From NCBI GenBank assembly GCA_001662425.1, contig BDDC01001149.1, forward strand, positions 1-26,926: a DNA stretch of 26,926 nt, read 5' to 3'. The translations under genes and the position numbers were made by a program. Of the stretch, positions 12,101-20,737 are shown in pieces. Source of the stretch: Chlamydomonas sphaeroides (taxonomy: Eukaryota > Chlorophyta > Chlorophyceae > Chlamydomonadales > Chlamydomonadaceae). How positions within the stretch are numbered: position 1 is the stretch's first letter; every line of letters starts with the position of its first letter. Under the pieces are notes generated by a model that was not told where the DNA came from, ran no database searches, and saw nothing but the letters and a program-made list of their open reading frames with translations.

Positions 12101-12202
12101 GGTTTGTTTCGTGGCCGCGGCGGTGGCGGGCGGGACTCGAGCGACGCCAAGGCGCCGCTGCTGGGGGACCACGTGCCGCCGAGCGACGGCGCGCCGCTGT
12201 GA
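6182..12202 (+). CDS. CNNM/DUF21-CBS family Mg2+ transporter-like protein (14 exons)
   Basis: Exons: 6182-6364, 6485-6541, 6787-6849, 7250-7372, 7808-7915, 8385-8510, 8736-8768, 8930-8977, 9328-9368, 9526-9657, 9923-10038, 10229-10437, 11495-11596, 11795-12202; 582 aa. The family (animal CNNM, plant DUF21-CBS/MGR, yeast Mam3) moves or senses Mg2+ in membranes. The DUF21 membrane domain spans about residues 25-175: AGLMSGLTLGLMSLD, LLVTLLLCNAA, the conserved GEIIPQAVCSRYGL, and CSPIAWPIGKLLDFLLG. A linker, LTSKVASKSMTPLDKVF, leads into the paired CBS region: SGHSRIPVHR, GLILVKEMV, YDMLKLFETGKSHMAVL, GIITIEDVIEELLQEEIIDE. A low-complexity insert of about 75 residues parts the CBS halves, and the last 110 residues are Gly/Ala-rich and specific to this protein. 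Motifs run continuously across every junction through exon 13. Introns 2 and 7 begin with GC, not GT. Ten of 13 introns are phase 0. The start ATG has context gccATGC. Ion and compartment are inferred from the family. Confidence 0.93.
6542..6786 (+). other. GC-AG intron (CNNM intron 2)
   Basis: The donor reads atgccg/gcaagt, the standard form of a GC donor, and the acceptor is ctgccag. Splicing here joins GTPEEKACAIKIMP to VIKHQHFLLVTLLL, which matches the family order. No GT donor in phase is available at that place. Confidence 0.85.
7893..8035 (+). repeat. Decayed duplicate of an exon 3' end with its donor, about 95 bp apart
   Basis: The last bases of CNNM exon 5 plus its donor (about 7897-7937) recur inside intron 5 at about 7992-8034. 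The shared core is gctggggcc.gaccacagcgt followed by .aggc and a G-run. In the copy the donor gtgagg has become gttagg, so the true donor at 7916 stays the better site. It looks like a short tandem duplication that has begun to decay. Confidence 0.7.
8769..8929 (+). other. GC-AG intron (CNNM intron 7)
   Basis: The donor reads gacaag/gcacgt and the acceptor cccccag. It joins MTPLDK to VFMLSTEDRLDE, matching the family's MTPxxxVFxL. The nearby GT at 8773 would give the wrong phase for the acceptor. Confidence 0.8.
10630..11322 (+). repeat. 19-bp minisatellite, 36 full units plus a partial, in CNNM intron 12
   Basis: The main unit is cagacctggcagggaccct. Units stay in strict 19-base register from 10630 to 11313 with no insertion or deletion; a partial unit ends at 11322. 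Variants include cagacctgccagggaccct, gggacgcggcagggaccct, cagacgcggcggggaccct and cagacgcggcggggatcct. Units 1-5 and 6-10 show the same order of variants, so part of the array grew by copying blocks of about five units. The last eight or so units are almost all the cagacgcggcgggg type. The array lies wholly between the exon ending 10437 and the exon starting 11495. Because 19 is not a multiple of 3, it reads open in more than one frame with a 19-residue period; those frames are not genes. Confidence 0.97.
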
Positions 12203-12470
12203 GGGGCCGCGGGTGCGCTGCTTGTTTCAGGAGGGGCGAGGGCAAGGTGCTTGCGGCGACCCGCGCATTGCAATGCTGGCGAAGTTGTGCGACGCGCTGG
12301 CGCATGCGACTCGCTCCAAGTGTACAGGTGTACGGCAGCGTACTACTACCGCCGGAGACCGTACATCTGACGTAAAACGCGCAATTTTGTACCAATTTTG
12401 TGATTTGGGTAGAGAATGGTATCCAGTGCAATAGCTGCGAAAATCTGCAGATATCCTGATAGGTATAGGA
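12203..12470. other. CNNM 3' flank up to the tRNA
   Basis: This holds the CNNM 3' UTR, which is short if it ends before the tRNA 268 bases after the stop codon. No TGTAA motif is present. Base composition drops in GC towards the tRNA. Confidence 0.5.
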
Positions 12471-12558
12471 GGTCCTATGGCTTAATGGATAAAGCGCCGG
12501 TCTACGGTCTCGAAAGATTGTCAACCGGAGATTCCAGGTTCGATCCCTGGTAGGATCG
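12471..12558 (+). tRNA. tRNA-Arg(ACG) with a 15-nt intron
   Basis: It folds as a full cloverleaf. The acceptor stem ggtccta (12471-12477) pairs with taggatc (12551-12557), with one G-U at pair 2, and G is the discriminator. The D arm is gctt/aagc with the loop aatggata. The anticodon stem is ccggt/accgg with loop bases c-t-acg-g...a, so the anticodon ACG is at 12504-12506. The T arm is ccagg/cctgg with loop ttcgatc. An intron, tctcgaaagattgtc (12508-12522), sits after base 37, the canonical nuclear tRNA intron site. The mature length is 73 nt. It decodes CGU, and the other CGN codons partly by inosine. Confidence 0.96.
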
Positions 12559-12562
12559 TTTT
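12559..12562 (+). terminator. Pol III T-run terminator of tRNA-Arg
   Basis: Four T residues follow the discriminator base directly, the minimal RNA polymerase III stop signal. Confidence 0.7.
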
Positions 12563-13884
12563 AGCCTATTCATGAGGCCCCACGGTACTCTCGCCCGTTG
12601 CGAGGAGCGTAGTGTGTTTCGCTAGCCGTGCCAGCCAATAGGGAGGGCGGTGGGGCGGCCGGCCTGGGCTCAGCGGCACACGGGAAGGGCAGGGGCGTTC
12701 TTAGTCCCTTGCCCCTCCGTCGGGCTCACCCATCCTCTGCCGGGCCCTCAACTGCCCGGGAGTTAAACATGATACCTAAAATGGTACAGTGAGGCCTCCA
12801 ACCAGCACTGGCTAGAGACGGTAGCACAGCGCTTCGTGCAGGATTGCGGCCCCGCGGTCCAGCTCAAGTAGACATACCGTAGCGGTGTGGTTTGGGGGGG
12901 GCGCCACCATAGCTGTGTGTGGCCAGCGGCCACCATACCCAAGGCCCGCGCTGTCACCACAGCTTCCACCCAGCCAGCATGTGGGAGGGTCCGCGTTGCC
13001 GCCAACGCAGCCTTCAATGCCGCTTTGCGTTCACATGCGACCGCCAGGAGCCCAGCGGCCCCGCCGCTCCCACGCCTCCGGGCCCCGGCCCGGCGTTGGC
13101 GCCGCCATCAGCTGTCAGCCGAGGACCGCCCCCGCCAGCGCTCGAGCGACCGCGTTTGCCGTGGCCTGGCCGCTGGCTCAACGAGGTACTACGGCATCGG
13201 CCCCTACACGTCAACCCGGCTCGCAGGTTCAGGGATTTGGCTTCGTTGTTTTTTAACCCGGGCGGCAGAGGCAGGAGCGCTCAGCGGTTTGCCTACCGTA
13301 TGGTGGAGGGGGGCCTGCAGTACAGCAGAAGGCTCGGGCAAGAAGGGCCGTGGGGACATCTTGTGGGGGAATGGCCGGGCAAGCCCGCAGCTCGCCCCTG
13401 GCGAACCGGCAAGCCGAACTTCGGTAATAATTCGGTCCCGCCCTCCTGGCACTGCCTGGCAGCGCTGTGGCGGCGGGAGCGCCGTGGGGGCGGGACACGG
13501 TGGCCCTATCCGGAATAGGAAAAAGGGCGTACCCCCGCATCCCCACCGCGGTGCTTCATCCAGGGCTGCCGCCCGCCCCCACCAATTTGTGCTAGTTTCG
13601 TTTAAGGCGTTGATACGCAGACGCCCTACCACACCCTAGTTCAGCGCTCAACGTGCCGGCATTCGCCTGGGGCGCGACCCCAGGCCCCTTCACCCGGACA
13701 TGGCCGGGGCACGCTTGCGCGCAAACAATATGGCAAGGGCCCCGCGCCCCCGCCCCCCGGCCACGCGCTAGCACATGCCTTCGGCCCCTATCGCAACAGC
13801 CGCCGCCCAGCCAGCCATGCACGGCCAGGAGGCAGGGCCCACCCTCGCTGCTTGTGGCATGTTCCCTTCAATCAAATTTTTTGA
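12563..13884. other. Intergenic region; no confident gene
   Basis: Open frames occur on both strands (for example 12919-13518 on +, which opens at GTG, and 13204-13632 on -), but none shows a family motif, a believable start, or splice sites joining to a neighbour. An AT-rich stem-loop closes the region at 13870-13886. Confidence 0.5.
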
Positions 13885-13886
13885 TT
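13870..13886. repeat. AT-rich inverted repeat (7-bp stem, 3-nt loop)
   Basis: Arm aatcaaa (13870-13876) pairs with tttgatt (13880-13886) around a ttt loop. It is an AT island in very GC-rich DNA, immediately before the orphan Gln-rich open frame. Confidence 0.75.
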
Positions 13887-14211
13887 ATTAGAAGCCGCCG
13901 CAGCAGGCCCAGGCGCGGGCGCAGCAGGGCAGAGGCAGCAGGCGCAGCAGGGGCAGCAGGGGCAGCAGGCGCAAGCGCAAGGCCAGGGCCAGGGCGGCAA
14001 GGCCCCGCAGCAGGACTCTGGCTCCACTGGCGCTGCCCGCTATGAGCCACAGCATCAGGCCCCGGCCGCGGCTGCTCTGCAGCAGCAGGCGTCGCCGGGG
14101 CAGCAGCCCTTCGCAGCGGCTGGCGGCCGGACAGCTGCGCAGCTGCAGCAGCCGCAACCCACGCGGCGGCGGCGAGAAACAGGGCAGCCGGTACTGGGAT
14201 CTGGGATGTAA
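13885..14211 (+). pseudogene. Orphan Gln/Ala-rich open frame, possible terminal exon or gene remnant
   Basis: One frame stays open from after a TGA at 13882 to a TAA at 14209-14211. It reads as a Gln/Ala/Gly-rich tail: QQAQQGQQGQQAQAQGQGQG, then a more varied RYEPQHQAPAAAALQQQASP and FAAAGGRTAAQLQQPQP. It resembles the Gln-rich parts of the two large proteins in this window. It has no in-frame ATG except the last codon, so it could only be a 3' exon; a weak acceptor ttattag ends at 13891. I find no upstream exon to join. It may be a remnant, an exon of an unrecognised gene, or chance. An overlapping ATG-started frame (14042-14680) is a weaker rival. Confidence 0.25.
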
Positions 14212-15024
14212 AGCAGTTGGGCCAGGACTGAGCGCTGGGGCGGGCGGCGTCAGTGGAGGAGGGGAGGGCGCGGCGGGAAAGACTGCGGCAGCGAGCTTCC
14301 CCACGAGGGAGCTTGAAGAGGAGTTCCCCGCTGTTCCCCAGGGGAGCAGCGATCCTCCCCAGCGCTACCCACCGCGGCGCTTGGTGCCGACCACTCCGAG
14401 CGCCAAGTTCTGGGGACCTCCTGCTCGGGACACGTTTTCGGACGCGTATGGTACGGGCGTGGTACTGTGGCCGAGTCCCTCGCCGCGCCTCTACAGCCCA
14501 CGTTTCTGCTCGAATCCTCGTAGCAACTGCATATGTGCGCTTATGCGCAGCAACACTGAACGCGTTTTTGCTCGAAATTTTGCGACGAGTTTGCCTTTCA
14601 AGACGTCGCCATACGACCTGAGCATGATCAACGAGTTGCAAATGCGTAAACAGGGCAGCGCTCGAGTCGAGCCATTTTAAGGAAACGCCCCCGCCCAAAG
14701 GCTTCGGCGGCTGCTCGGCTGGGCTGCTTCTGCTTGGAGTCGAAGTTGTCTCGTACATTTCAGTGCGCTGGTGCACGCGACGTCCCGTGCCATCCCGCGG
14801 TCGATGCGCCTTGCGCACGCTCGCTTAGTCGCCCGGCCGCCCTCTCAGTCGCTGCGGCATCATTGACGCACGCTGCGCGCTCTTTGATACGGAAACCTGC
14901 GTAAAGAGCTGAAAACCCGCGAGCATCGGGACCGGCTTTGCCACCGCCGTGCCACGCGCCCAGCCTCGCGCCCGACACCGTTGCGCAGAAGCCGACGGAC
15001 GCCTTGGATTGCCAGGCCCTCTTC
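14212..15024. other. 5' flank of the 1,297-aa membrane-protein gene
   Basis: I see no confident gene. A ttttaagg near 14677 is TATA-like and about 350 bases before the proposed start codon. The last 80-100 bases are probably 5' UTR, since the first intron begins straight after the start codon. Confidence 0.45.
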
Positions 15025-18000
15025 ATGGTACGTGCAGCGCAAAGGGTCTGCACAGAACGCCCGGCACAGGCCTCTTTCGTGGGCTGCTCGCTGGCGGGGC
15101 TGCTCACACCACCTTTACCCGGCCGCTCCTTGTGGCGAGTCCTCCTGGCGCCCAACGCCCAACCTCGACGCCCCCACCATACACGCCTGCTTCTCCACAG
15201 GCTCAAGCCTGCGACGTCCGGGGCTGGGCGCCCGGGACCGCCGCAGCTGCCGCGGCTGCGGTGTCGACGGGCTCCAAGTCCGGCTCCTCCAGCCACTCTC
15301 CGGTGTCCGGGCACGCCGCCGGAGCGCCGGCCGAGGCTGGCGTCAAGCCCATGCCGCCGCACCTCTCCGGCGGCAGTCAGCAGTCTAGCTGCAGCTCAAG
15401 CTCGGCCAGCGGCGCCGGCAGCGGCGTCGGCGGCGCCGGCAGCGTCGCGCCGCCGCGGCACCGCGCCCGCGGCTGCTACAGCAAGTCCACGGGCGACAAC
15501 CGAGCCATGCGGCAGGCCGCCTTCGCGCTGACGACGGAAGGCACGCCCGTCGGCGCGTGCGGCTCGCTGGCGGTCCCGGACGCGCCGCAGGCCGGCTGGC
15601 AGACGTACTCCCTGTTCCCGCTGCCGCTACACCCGGAGCAGCAGGAGCCGGGCGTCGGAGCCGGCGGCGCGCGGGCCGTCGCAGACTTCGGAGGCCCCGT
15701 GGACTCATCGCTGCTGCCGCAGGCCGCCGCGGCGCTGCTGTCCGACCAGGAGCGCCCGCTGCAGCCGCAGCCGCTGGCCGCGCACTGGCAGGCGCTGACG
15801 CCGCTGGCGCGCAGCGCGCACCGCGCTGGCCTCAACCGGCGGCTGGGCTTCGCAGCCAGCAGCTCCACCGGCGACAACCGCGCGGCTCGCAGCGCAGCGC
15901 TCGCTATCCTACGCAGCAGCCTGCAAAACCACCACCACCTACAGCAGCAGCATCCTCATCCTCATCCTCAGCAGCAGCCCCCGCAGGGCTTTAGCGCGGT
16001 CGTCTCGCCGGCGCGGCCGCACCGCAGCCGTGCTGACCGTCAGTCGTACGACAGCTTCTCCAGTGCGGGCCACAGCGGCACCAGCCGCATAGACATCGGC
16101 GAGCTCATCCGAGCGCTGCGGAGGCCCTCGGTGGCCGACGGTCTGACGGACCAGCAGGAGTTCCTGTTCCATGAGCCTGACGGAAGCAGCGCCTGGGCCG
16201 TCGGCGGCGGTGCCGACAGCGGCTCGACGGCGGCGCCGACGCCGCGCCGCTTCGACACGCCGCGGCTGTCTGGCGGCGGCAGCGGCGGCGGCAGCAGCGG
16301 CAACAGCGGCGGCGACGGCGCGGCGGCGCGCGGCGGCGGCGGCGGCCAGAGCGCGTCGCCGCAGGCCTCGTACGAGGGAGGCTGGGCGGCGGCGGGGTCG
16401 TCGCGGATGCCGGCTGTCGACGGCGCCGCTGACATGCGGCGGGGCGGCCGCACCGGACCCGCCATCGTGTCCATCTGGCCTCGGGTGCTCATCATGCCGG
16501 ACGCCGCCGACGTCAACCTCGCCGCCGCCGCCGTCGTCGCCGCCGTCGCCGCGCCCGCCGCGCATGACAGCGGCTGGCAGACGCTGGCCGACGGGACGGT
16601 GCCGGCGGCGGCGGCGCCGGGCCTTGCGCCCGGCGGCACCGCGGCGGCGGCGGCGGGCGCCGCCGCCGTTGGGCCCGTCCTCGCGACAGTGACGGTCGCG
16701 CTGCCGCTGACGGCGGCTGTAGATGGGCTGGAGGTGGTGGTGCGGTCGCAGGGCGCGGCGCTCCCGGCAACGAGCGCGCTGCTGCCGGCAGTCAGCGCCG
16801 GCGCCGCCGCGGCGGCGGCGGTGGGTCTGTGTCTGTGCTGCGTGTCGCTGCACGGCCTGCCGCCGCTGCCGGGGCTGCTGCTGGTCGAGGCCCGGGCGCC
16901 GGGCCGGCCGCGCGGCACTGCGGTGCCGGTGCTGGTGGTTGATGACCCGGCCATGGCGGCGGAGCTGCAGGTGGGTTGCTGGGTTGCTGGTGGGAGTCCG
17001 TTGCGGGGTTGGAGTTTGGGGATTGGGGTCGGGGGTCGCGAGACGAAGGCCCCGGGCGCATGATGGCGGGCGTGCATGGCTGCCGAGCTGCAGCTGGGTG
17101 GGCGGCAGGAGTCTTGGGTTGTTGGCGGCTGTGGGGCAGCTGTGGAGAAGGGAAGTGAAGGGGGTCGGGGCTCGACGGGTAGCGGCTGGCTGCTATCGAT
17201 GCGCGGTGTACGGGTGGGTGTGGACTCCACGCGTGGCGGCTGACGGTCGGGGCAGTTGATGGTTGCTAGGTGGTTGGTGTTCCTTGCGAACCGAGCACAG
17301 CCACACAGTTGTGGGTGCCGCGCAAGCGGGGCGGGGCCAAGGGGCTAGGGGTCAAGCCGGTCAGGAGACCTCGCACGAGCCCTGCACTCGCACGCCGCCT
17401 CGACCCCAACCCCCTCCGCCACGCGCTCCCCTCTCACCATGCCGCAGTCCGCCGTCGACAGCTGGACGGGCGCCCCCGACCAGCTCGAGTCCATGCTCAC
17501 AGACCTCGGCTGCTTCCTGCACCATGCCCCCGCCGCCATCTTCGCCTCCGCCGCTGGCGCCGGCGCCGCCGCTACCTCCGGCCCGGGGCTCGCGGCGGCG
17601 GCGCACTACCGCCCCATGGCGCGGCGCGGCGGCGCCGGCGGCGCGGCGGGGATGCCGGCGGTGGCGGCGGCGGCGATGCCGGCGGCGGCGGCGGCGGCCG
17701 CGGCGGCGGCGGCGGCGGTGGAGGAGGACGACGTGCTGGCTGAGCTGATGCGGGCCCGACTGGTGGACATGGGGCTGCACCTGCTGAGGTACGTCCAAGA
17801 CTGCATGTGTGCCCCACGCCCCCTGCGAGCCCCAATCCCCCTACTGCCTCTCCGACGAGCGCCTCTGCCTGCGCGCTCTCGCCTCTTGGCGCGTGCAGCC
17901 CGAGCGTGTGCGTGCATGTGCATGGATCCCTCCCGCCGCGGCCACCCGACGTCACGTCAGTCCCTGCCGAGCCATGACCAGCGCTAGCCCTGTCACCGCT

Positions 18001-19584
18001 GGTCCTCGCGCCTGCCGCCCGACCTGACGCCCTGCCGCTTGCCCCCATGCCCGACCCCCTGCCCCCATGCCCGACCCCCTGCCCCCTGCCCGAAAGCTGG
18101 TTTGGCGCCAGCCCCGTCACCTGGGCCGCCACACTGGCGCGACTGAGCGTCGACGTCCTGGCGCTGGGCGCCTCCGTCGCAGAGGTCCACAGCATTGTGA
18201 CCCGCGGGTCCGTGCCGCATGTTGGCGTCGCCGCCGCCGTCGTTGGCGGCGGCGGCGGCCTGAGCGACTGGCTGCTCGCGGCGCACGCCGCCAGGGCAGG
18301 CAGCGGCAGCCCCACAGCCAGCGCCGGTGACGGCCGCGCCAGCACCGGCGGCGGCGGCGGCGACCCGGCCGACGCACTGACAGACGACGTGCGTTGGCAG
18401 GACACGAACGCCGACGCGGTGCCGACGGTGGTTGGAAACCCGGGGGCCGGTGGTGCGGCGGTGGGCCGCAACGGCGCCGCCATCAACTGGGACACGCTGG
18501 GCATGACGTTTGTGGGGCCGCCGCCGACAGCCGTGGTGGCGGCGGGGCTGGAGGCAGGCCATGCACCGGCCCAAGGGCGGCGCAGCGCGCGGGGGCAGCC
18601 CCTGGCGGACCTGTCTCTGGCGGCGGCGGAGGCGCCGCCGCCGCTGCCGCCGCCGGCGTCAGGCCCAGGCCATCTCCCGCAGCTGCTTCAGGCCTCCTCC
18701 AGAATGATGGATGGCGCTCGGCCGCAGCCCGAGAGCGCAGTGTCGCGCGCGCGGCAGGCGCAGGCGGGGCCGCAGGCGCCCGGCGCGCCGCCGTTAGCGC
18801 CGTCGCCTGCGTCTGCGCCGCCAGCGCCGACGGCGCCGCCGCCTGTGACGGCGGCGTGGGTCTGGCTGCGCGGGCTTGTCGCCAGCTGCGGCGAGTCCGG
18901 CTACAGGTGTGCGTGGCGTGCAGCCTGCCAGCAGCCGCCCCTCACGCCGCCGCTCCCTCGGGCCCCAAGCGCCCACGGCACCGGCTGCAGCAGCGTGCTT
19001 GGCAGCGCCGGGCGCCTAGCCCAGCTTGGAGCCGCAGCATGTGAGCGTGCTCCCGTCCCTTGCCGCGCCCGCAGGGCCTACGCCGGCGAGGCCCGAGCCA
19101 TGCTCGCGCTGCCGCTGTGAGTGACTCTGCAGCGCCGTGGGGGGCAGGGCCGGGCAAGGGCTGCGCACTGCGGGGGCCGGGTGGCTCCTGGTGCTGGTGC
19201 CTGGGCCGGCAGGGGCTTGCAGGAAGCAGCGGGGGGCAGTGCGGGGCAGGGCTGGCACGGGACTGGCGCCACCACGGCTCGCCGCTGCCTCGCCCGCCAT
19301 CGGCAGCTCGCGCCTGCACCCACATCGCGCCTTCGGACATATGCCCTGCCCGCCGAGCACCGCAGGCACGCGCTGCTGCTCGTTGCTCTGGCGCTGGCGC
19401 TGGCATGTGCCCCGCTGCGGCCGTGGGCCGCTTCTGGCGGCGGCGGCGGCGGCGACGGCAGGGCCACAGACCTTGTCGACCAGGCCGTGTTGGCGCTGCT
19501 GCTGGCGGTCGCGGCCGCTCCGCACGTGCTCCTGCTCCTCGGCTGGCTGGCCCTACGGGTACGAGACCGCTCAAGTCCCCGTAC

Positions 19585-19637
<53 letters not shown>

Positions 19638-20737
19638 GTGCCGGCGCTGGCGCCCCAGGCCCTCGTCCCCGCGGCGGCAGCAGCAGCAGCGGCGGCAGCG
19701 GCGCCGCGCACGCTGCGGCCGTCGCCGCCGCCGTCACGGCTGCCGTCGCCGCCGCCGGCTCCGCGGGGCGCAAGCGCGCGTGGCGGCGGCTGGTGTCCGT
19801 GGCGGCGGCGCTGCAGCTAGCCTGCCCTCCGGCGGCGCTGGCGCTGGCGCTGGCGCTGCAAGCGGAGCGTGGCAGCCGGGCTGCCGCGGCCGACGGCGCC
19901 CTCGGCGAGCAGTGCCCGATGGACGTGGCGGCGGCGCAGGGCCCCGGGGCAGCGGCGGCGCACTTGCTGGGCAGCGCGCCGCTGTTGTGCCTGGCGGCGG
20001 CGGGGGCCGCTGCCAGTCTGGTGAGTGGGCCGCGGGGCAACGTCAGCAAGCAGGCGTGGCTGTGTGCGACCTGCCCCCGCTGCCCCCGCTGCCCCCGCTG
20101 CCCCCGCTGCCTTGTGACGGGGTCCGGCCCCGGTGCCACCGCCGCATACGCATGGGGCTGCTACCCCCTCGCCCCGTGCCTCTGGCGCGGGCGCCCCGCG
20201 CTGCCCATGCTTCTGCCCTACCCTGCCCTGCCCTGCCGCCGCCTCCCTCACCGCCCTTGGCTGCCACCTGCCGCCTGCCGCCACCGCCGCAGGTTCACCC
20301 GGCCTGGGTGGCGGCGCACGCGCTCGGCCAGGTGAGCAGCGGGCGAGGCTGGGAGCGCGGGCTGACCTCCTGCAGCTCCTCACCTCGCCGAGACCGAGCG
20401 TCGGGGGTTCATCTGCTCGATACAACTTCTTTGCACACCCACACTCGCACGCAACCTCCTCCCCCACTTCGCGCCCCTGCTCTTGCCCGTGCCCCTCCGC
20501 CAGGCGCTGCTTCTGTCCGCAGCTGCTGCGCTGGCGCCGGCGCCGGCAGGCGCAACGGAGTGGGCCAACGCAACCCTAGCGACGGCGGCTCTGCTCGGGG
20601 CGGCGTACGCGTGCGGCGCCCAGGCGGCCGGCGTCGTCGCGCACGCGGCCTGTCGCGCGGCGTTCCGGCGAGCGGCAGGCGCTCCGCCGCAGCGGCAGCG
20701 AGGCTGGATGGCGGGGGGCCATGCCAAGGCCGAGTGA
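15025..20737 (+). CDS. Large multi-pass membrane protein, unrecognised (8 exons, 1,297 aa)
   Basis: Exons: 15025-15027 (ATG only), 15201-16970, 17448-17788, 18097-18906, 19075-19116, 19366-20020, 20293-20331, 20504-20737. Introns 1, 2, 6 and 7 are phase 0 and 3-5 phase 2; each junction keeps the frame open. The first 500 or so residues are low complexity (Gly, Ser, Ala) with His-Pro pairs near 252 and a twice-used motif, STGDNRA at 97 and 223. A denser block follows: VGPVLATVTVALPLTAAVDG, LPGLLLVEARAPG, AVPVLVVDDPAMAAELQ, then MLTDLGCFLHH. Its order faintly recalls the region after the zinc finger in long plant SPL proteins, but no SBP finger is present. About six hydrophobic segments lie from 984 to 1270 (for example HALLLVALALALACAPL and AVLALLLAVAAAPHVLLLLG), separated by a poly-Ala run and a Gly/Ser linker. 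I cannot assign a function. The 5' start and the smallest exons are the least certain. Confidence 0.65.
15028..15200 (+). other. Phase-0 intron directly after the start codon
   Basis: The donor ATG/gtacgt and acceptor ttctccacag are both good matches. Upstream in that frame there is a TAA at 14902-14904 and no earlier ATG. Reading straight through without splicing gives a frame that opens only at GTG (14949), with no ATG until about codon 44 of the downstream exon. Splicing therefore supplies the only ATG. Confidence 0.65.
15949..15968 (+). repeat. (CATCCT)3 coding microsatellite
   Basis: Three catcct hexamers in frame encode His-Pro pairs between cag (Gln) codons. This is the same hexamer and setting as in the RWP-RK gene at 3234. 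Confidence 0.85.
18041..18080 (+). repeat. 20-bp exact direct repeat before an acceptor
   Basis: The unit gcccccatgcccgaccccct occurs twice in a row, and a shorter third version follows up to the acceptor at 18096. It forms the polypyrimidine tract of intron 3 of the membrane-protein gene. Confidence 0.85.
19585..19635 (+). repeat. (GCC)n coding microsatellite, poly-Ala
   Basis: About fifteen GCC codons in a row encode an Ala run in the loop between the second and third predicted membrane segments of the large membrane protein. Confidence 0.85.
20072..20109 (+). repeat. 9-bp tandem repeat, 4 copies, in an intron
   Basis: The unit tgcccccgc is repeated four times in intron 6 of the membrane-protein gene, followed by an imperfect copy. 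Confidence 0.8.

Noticed and set aside
14042..14680. ATG-started 212-codon + frame.
   Set aside because: It has no recognisable domain, mixed third-position bases, and overlaps the Gln-rich frame. It is not strong enough to call.
14949..17063. Unspliced 704-codon frame as the 5' exon of the membrane-protein gene.
   Set aside because: It opens at GTG, not ATG. The splice 15028-15200 gives a real ATG with good donor and acceptor. Its 3' part runs past the donor at 16971.
15939..17230. Long - strand frames opposite the membrane-protein gene.
   Set aside because: They are reverse-strand shadows of Ala/Gly-rich codons, with no independent splice sites or motifs.
15025..20737. Squamosa-promoter-binding (SBP) transcription factor.
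   Set aside because: No Cys/His pattern of an SBP zinc finger exists in any exon. Only a faint likeness in the central block remains.
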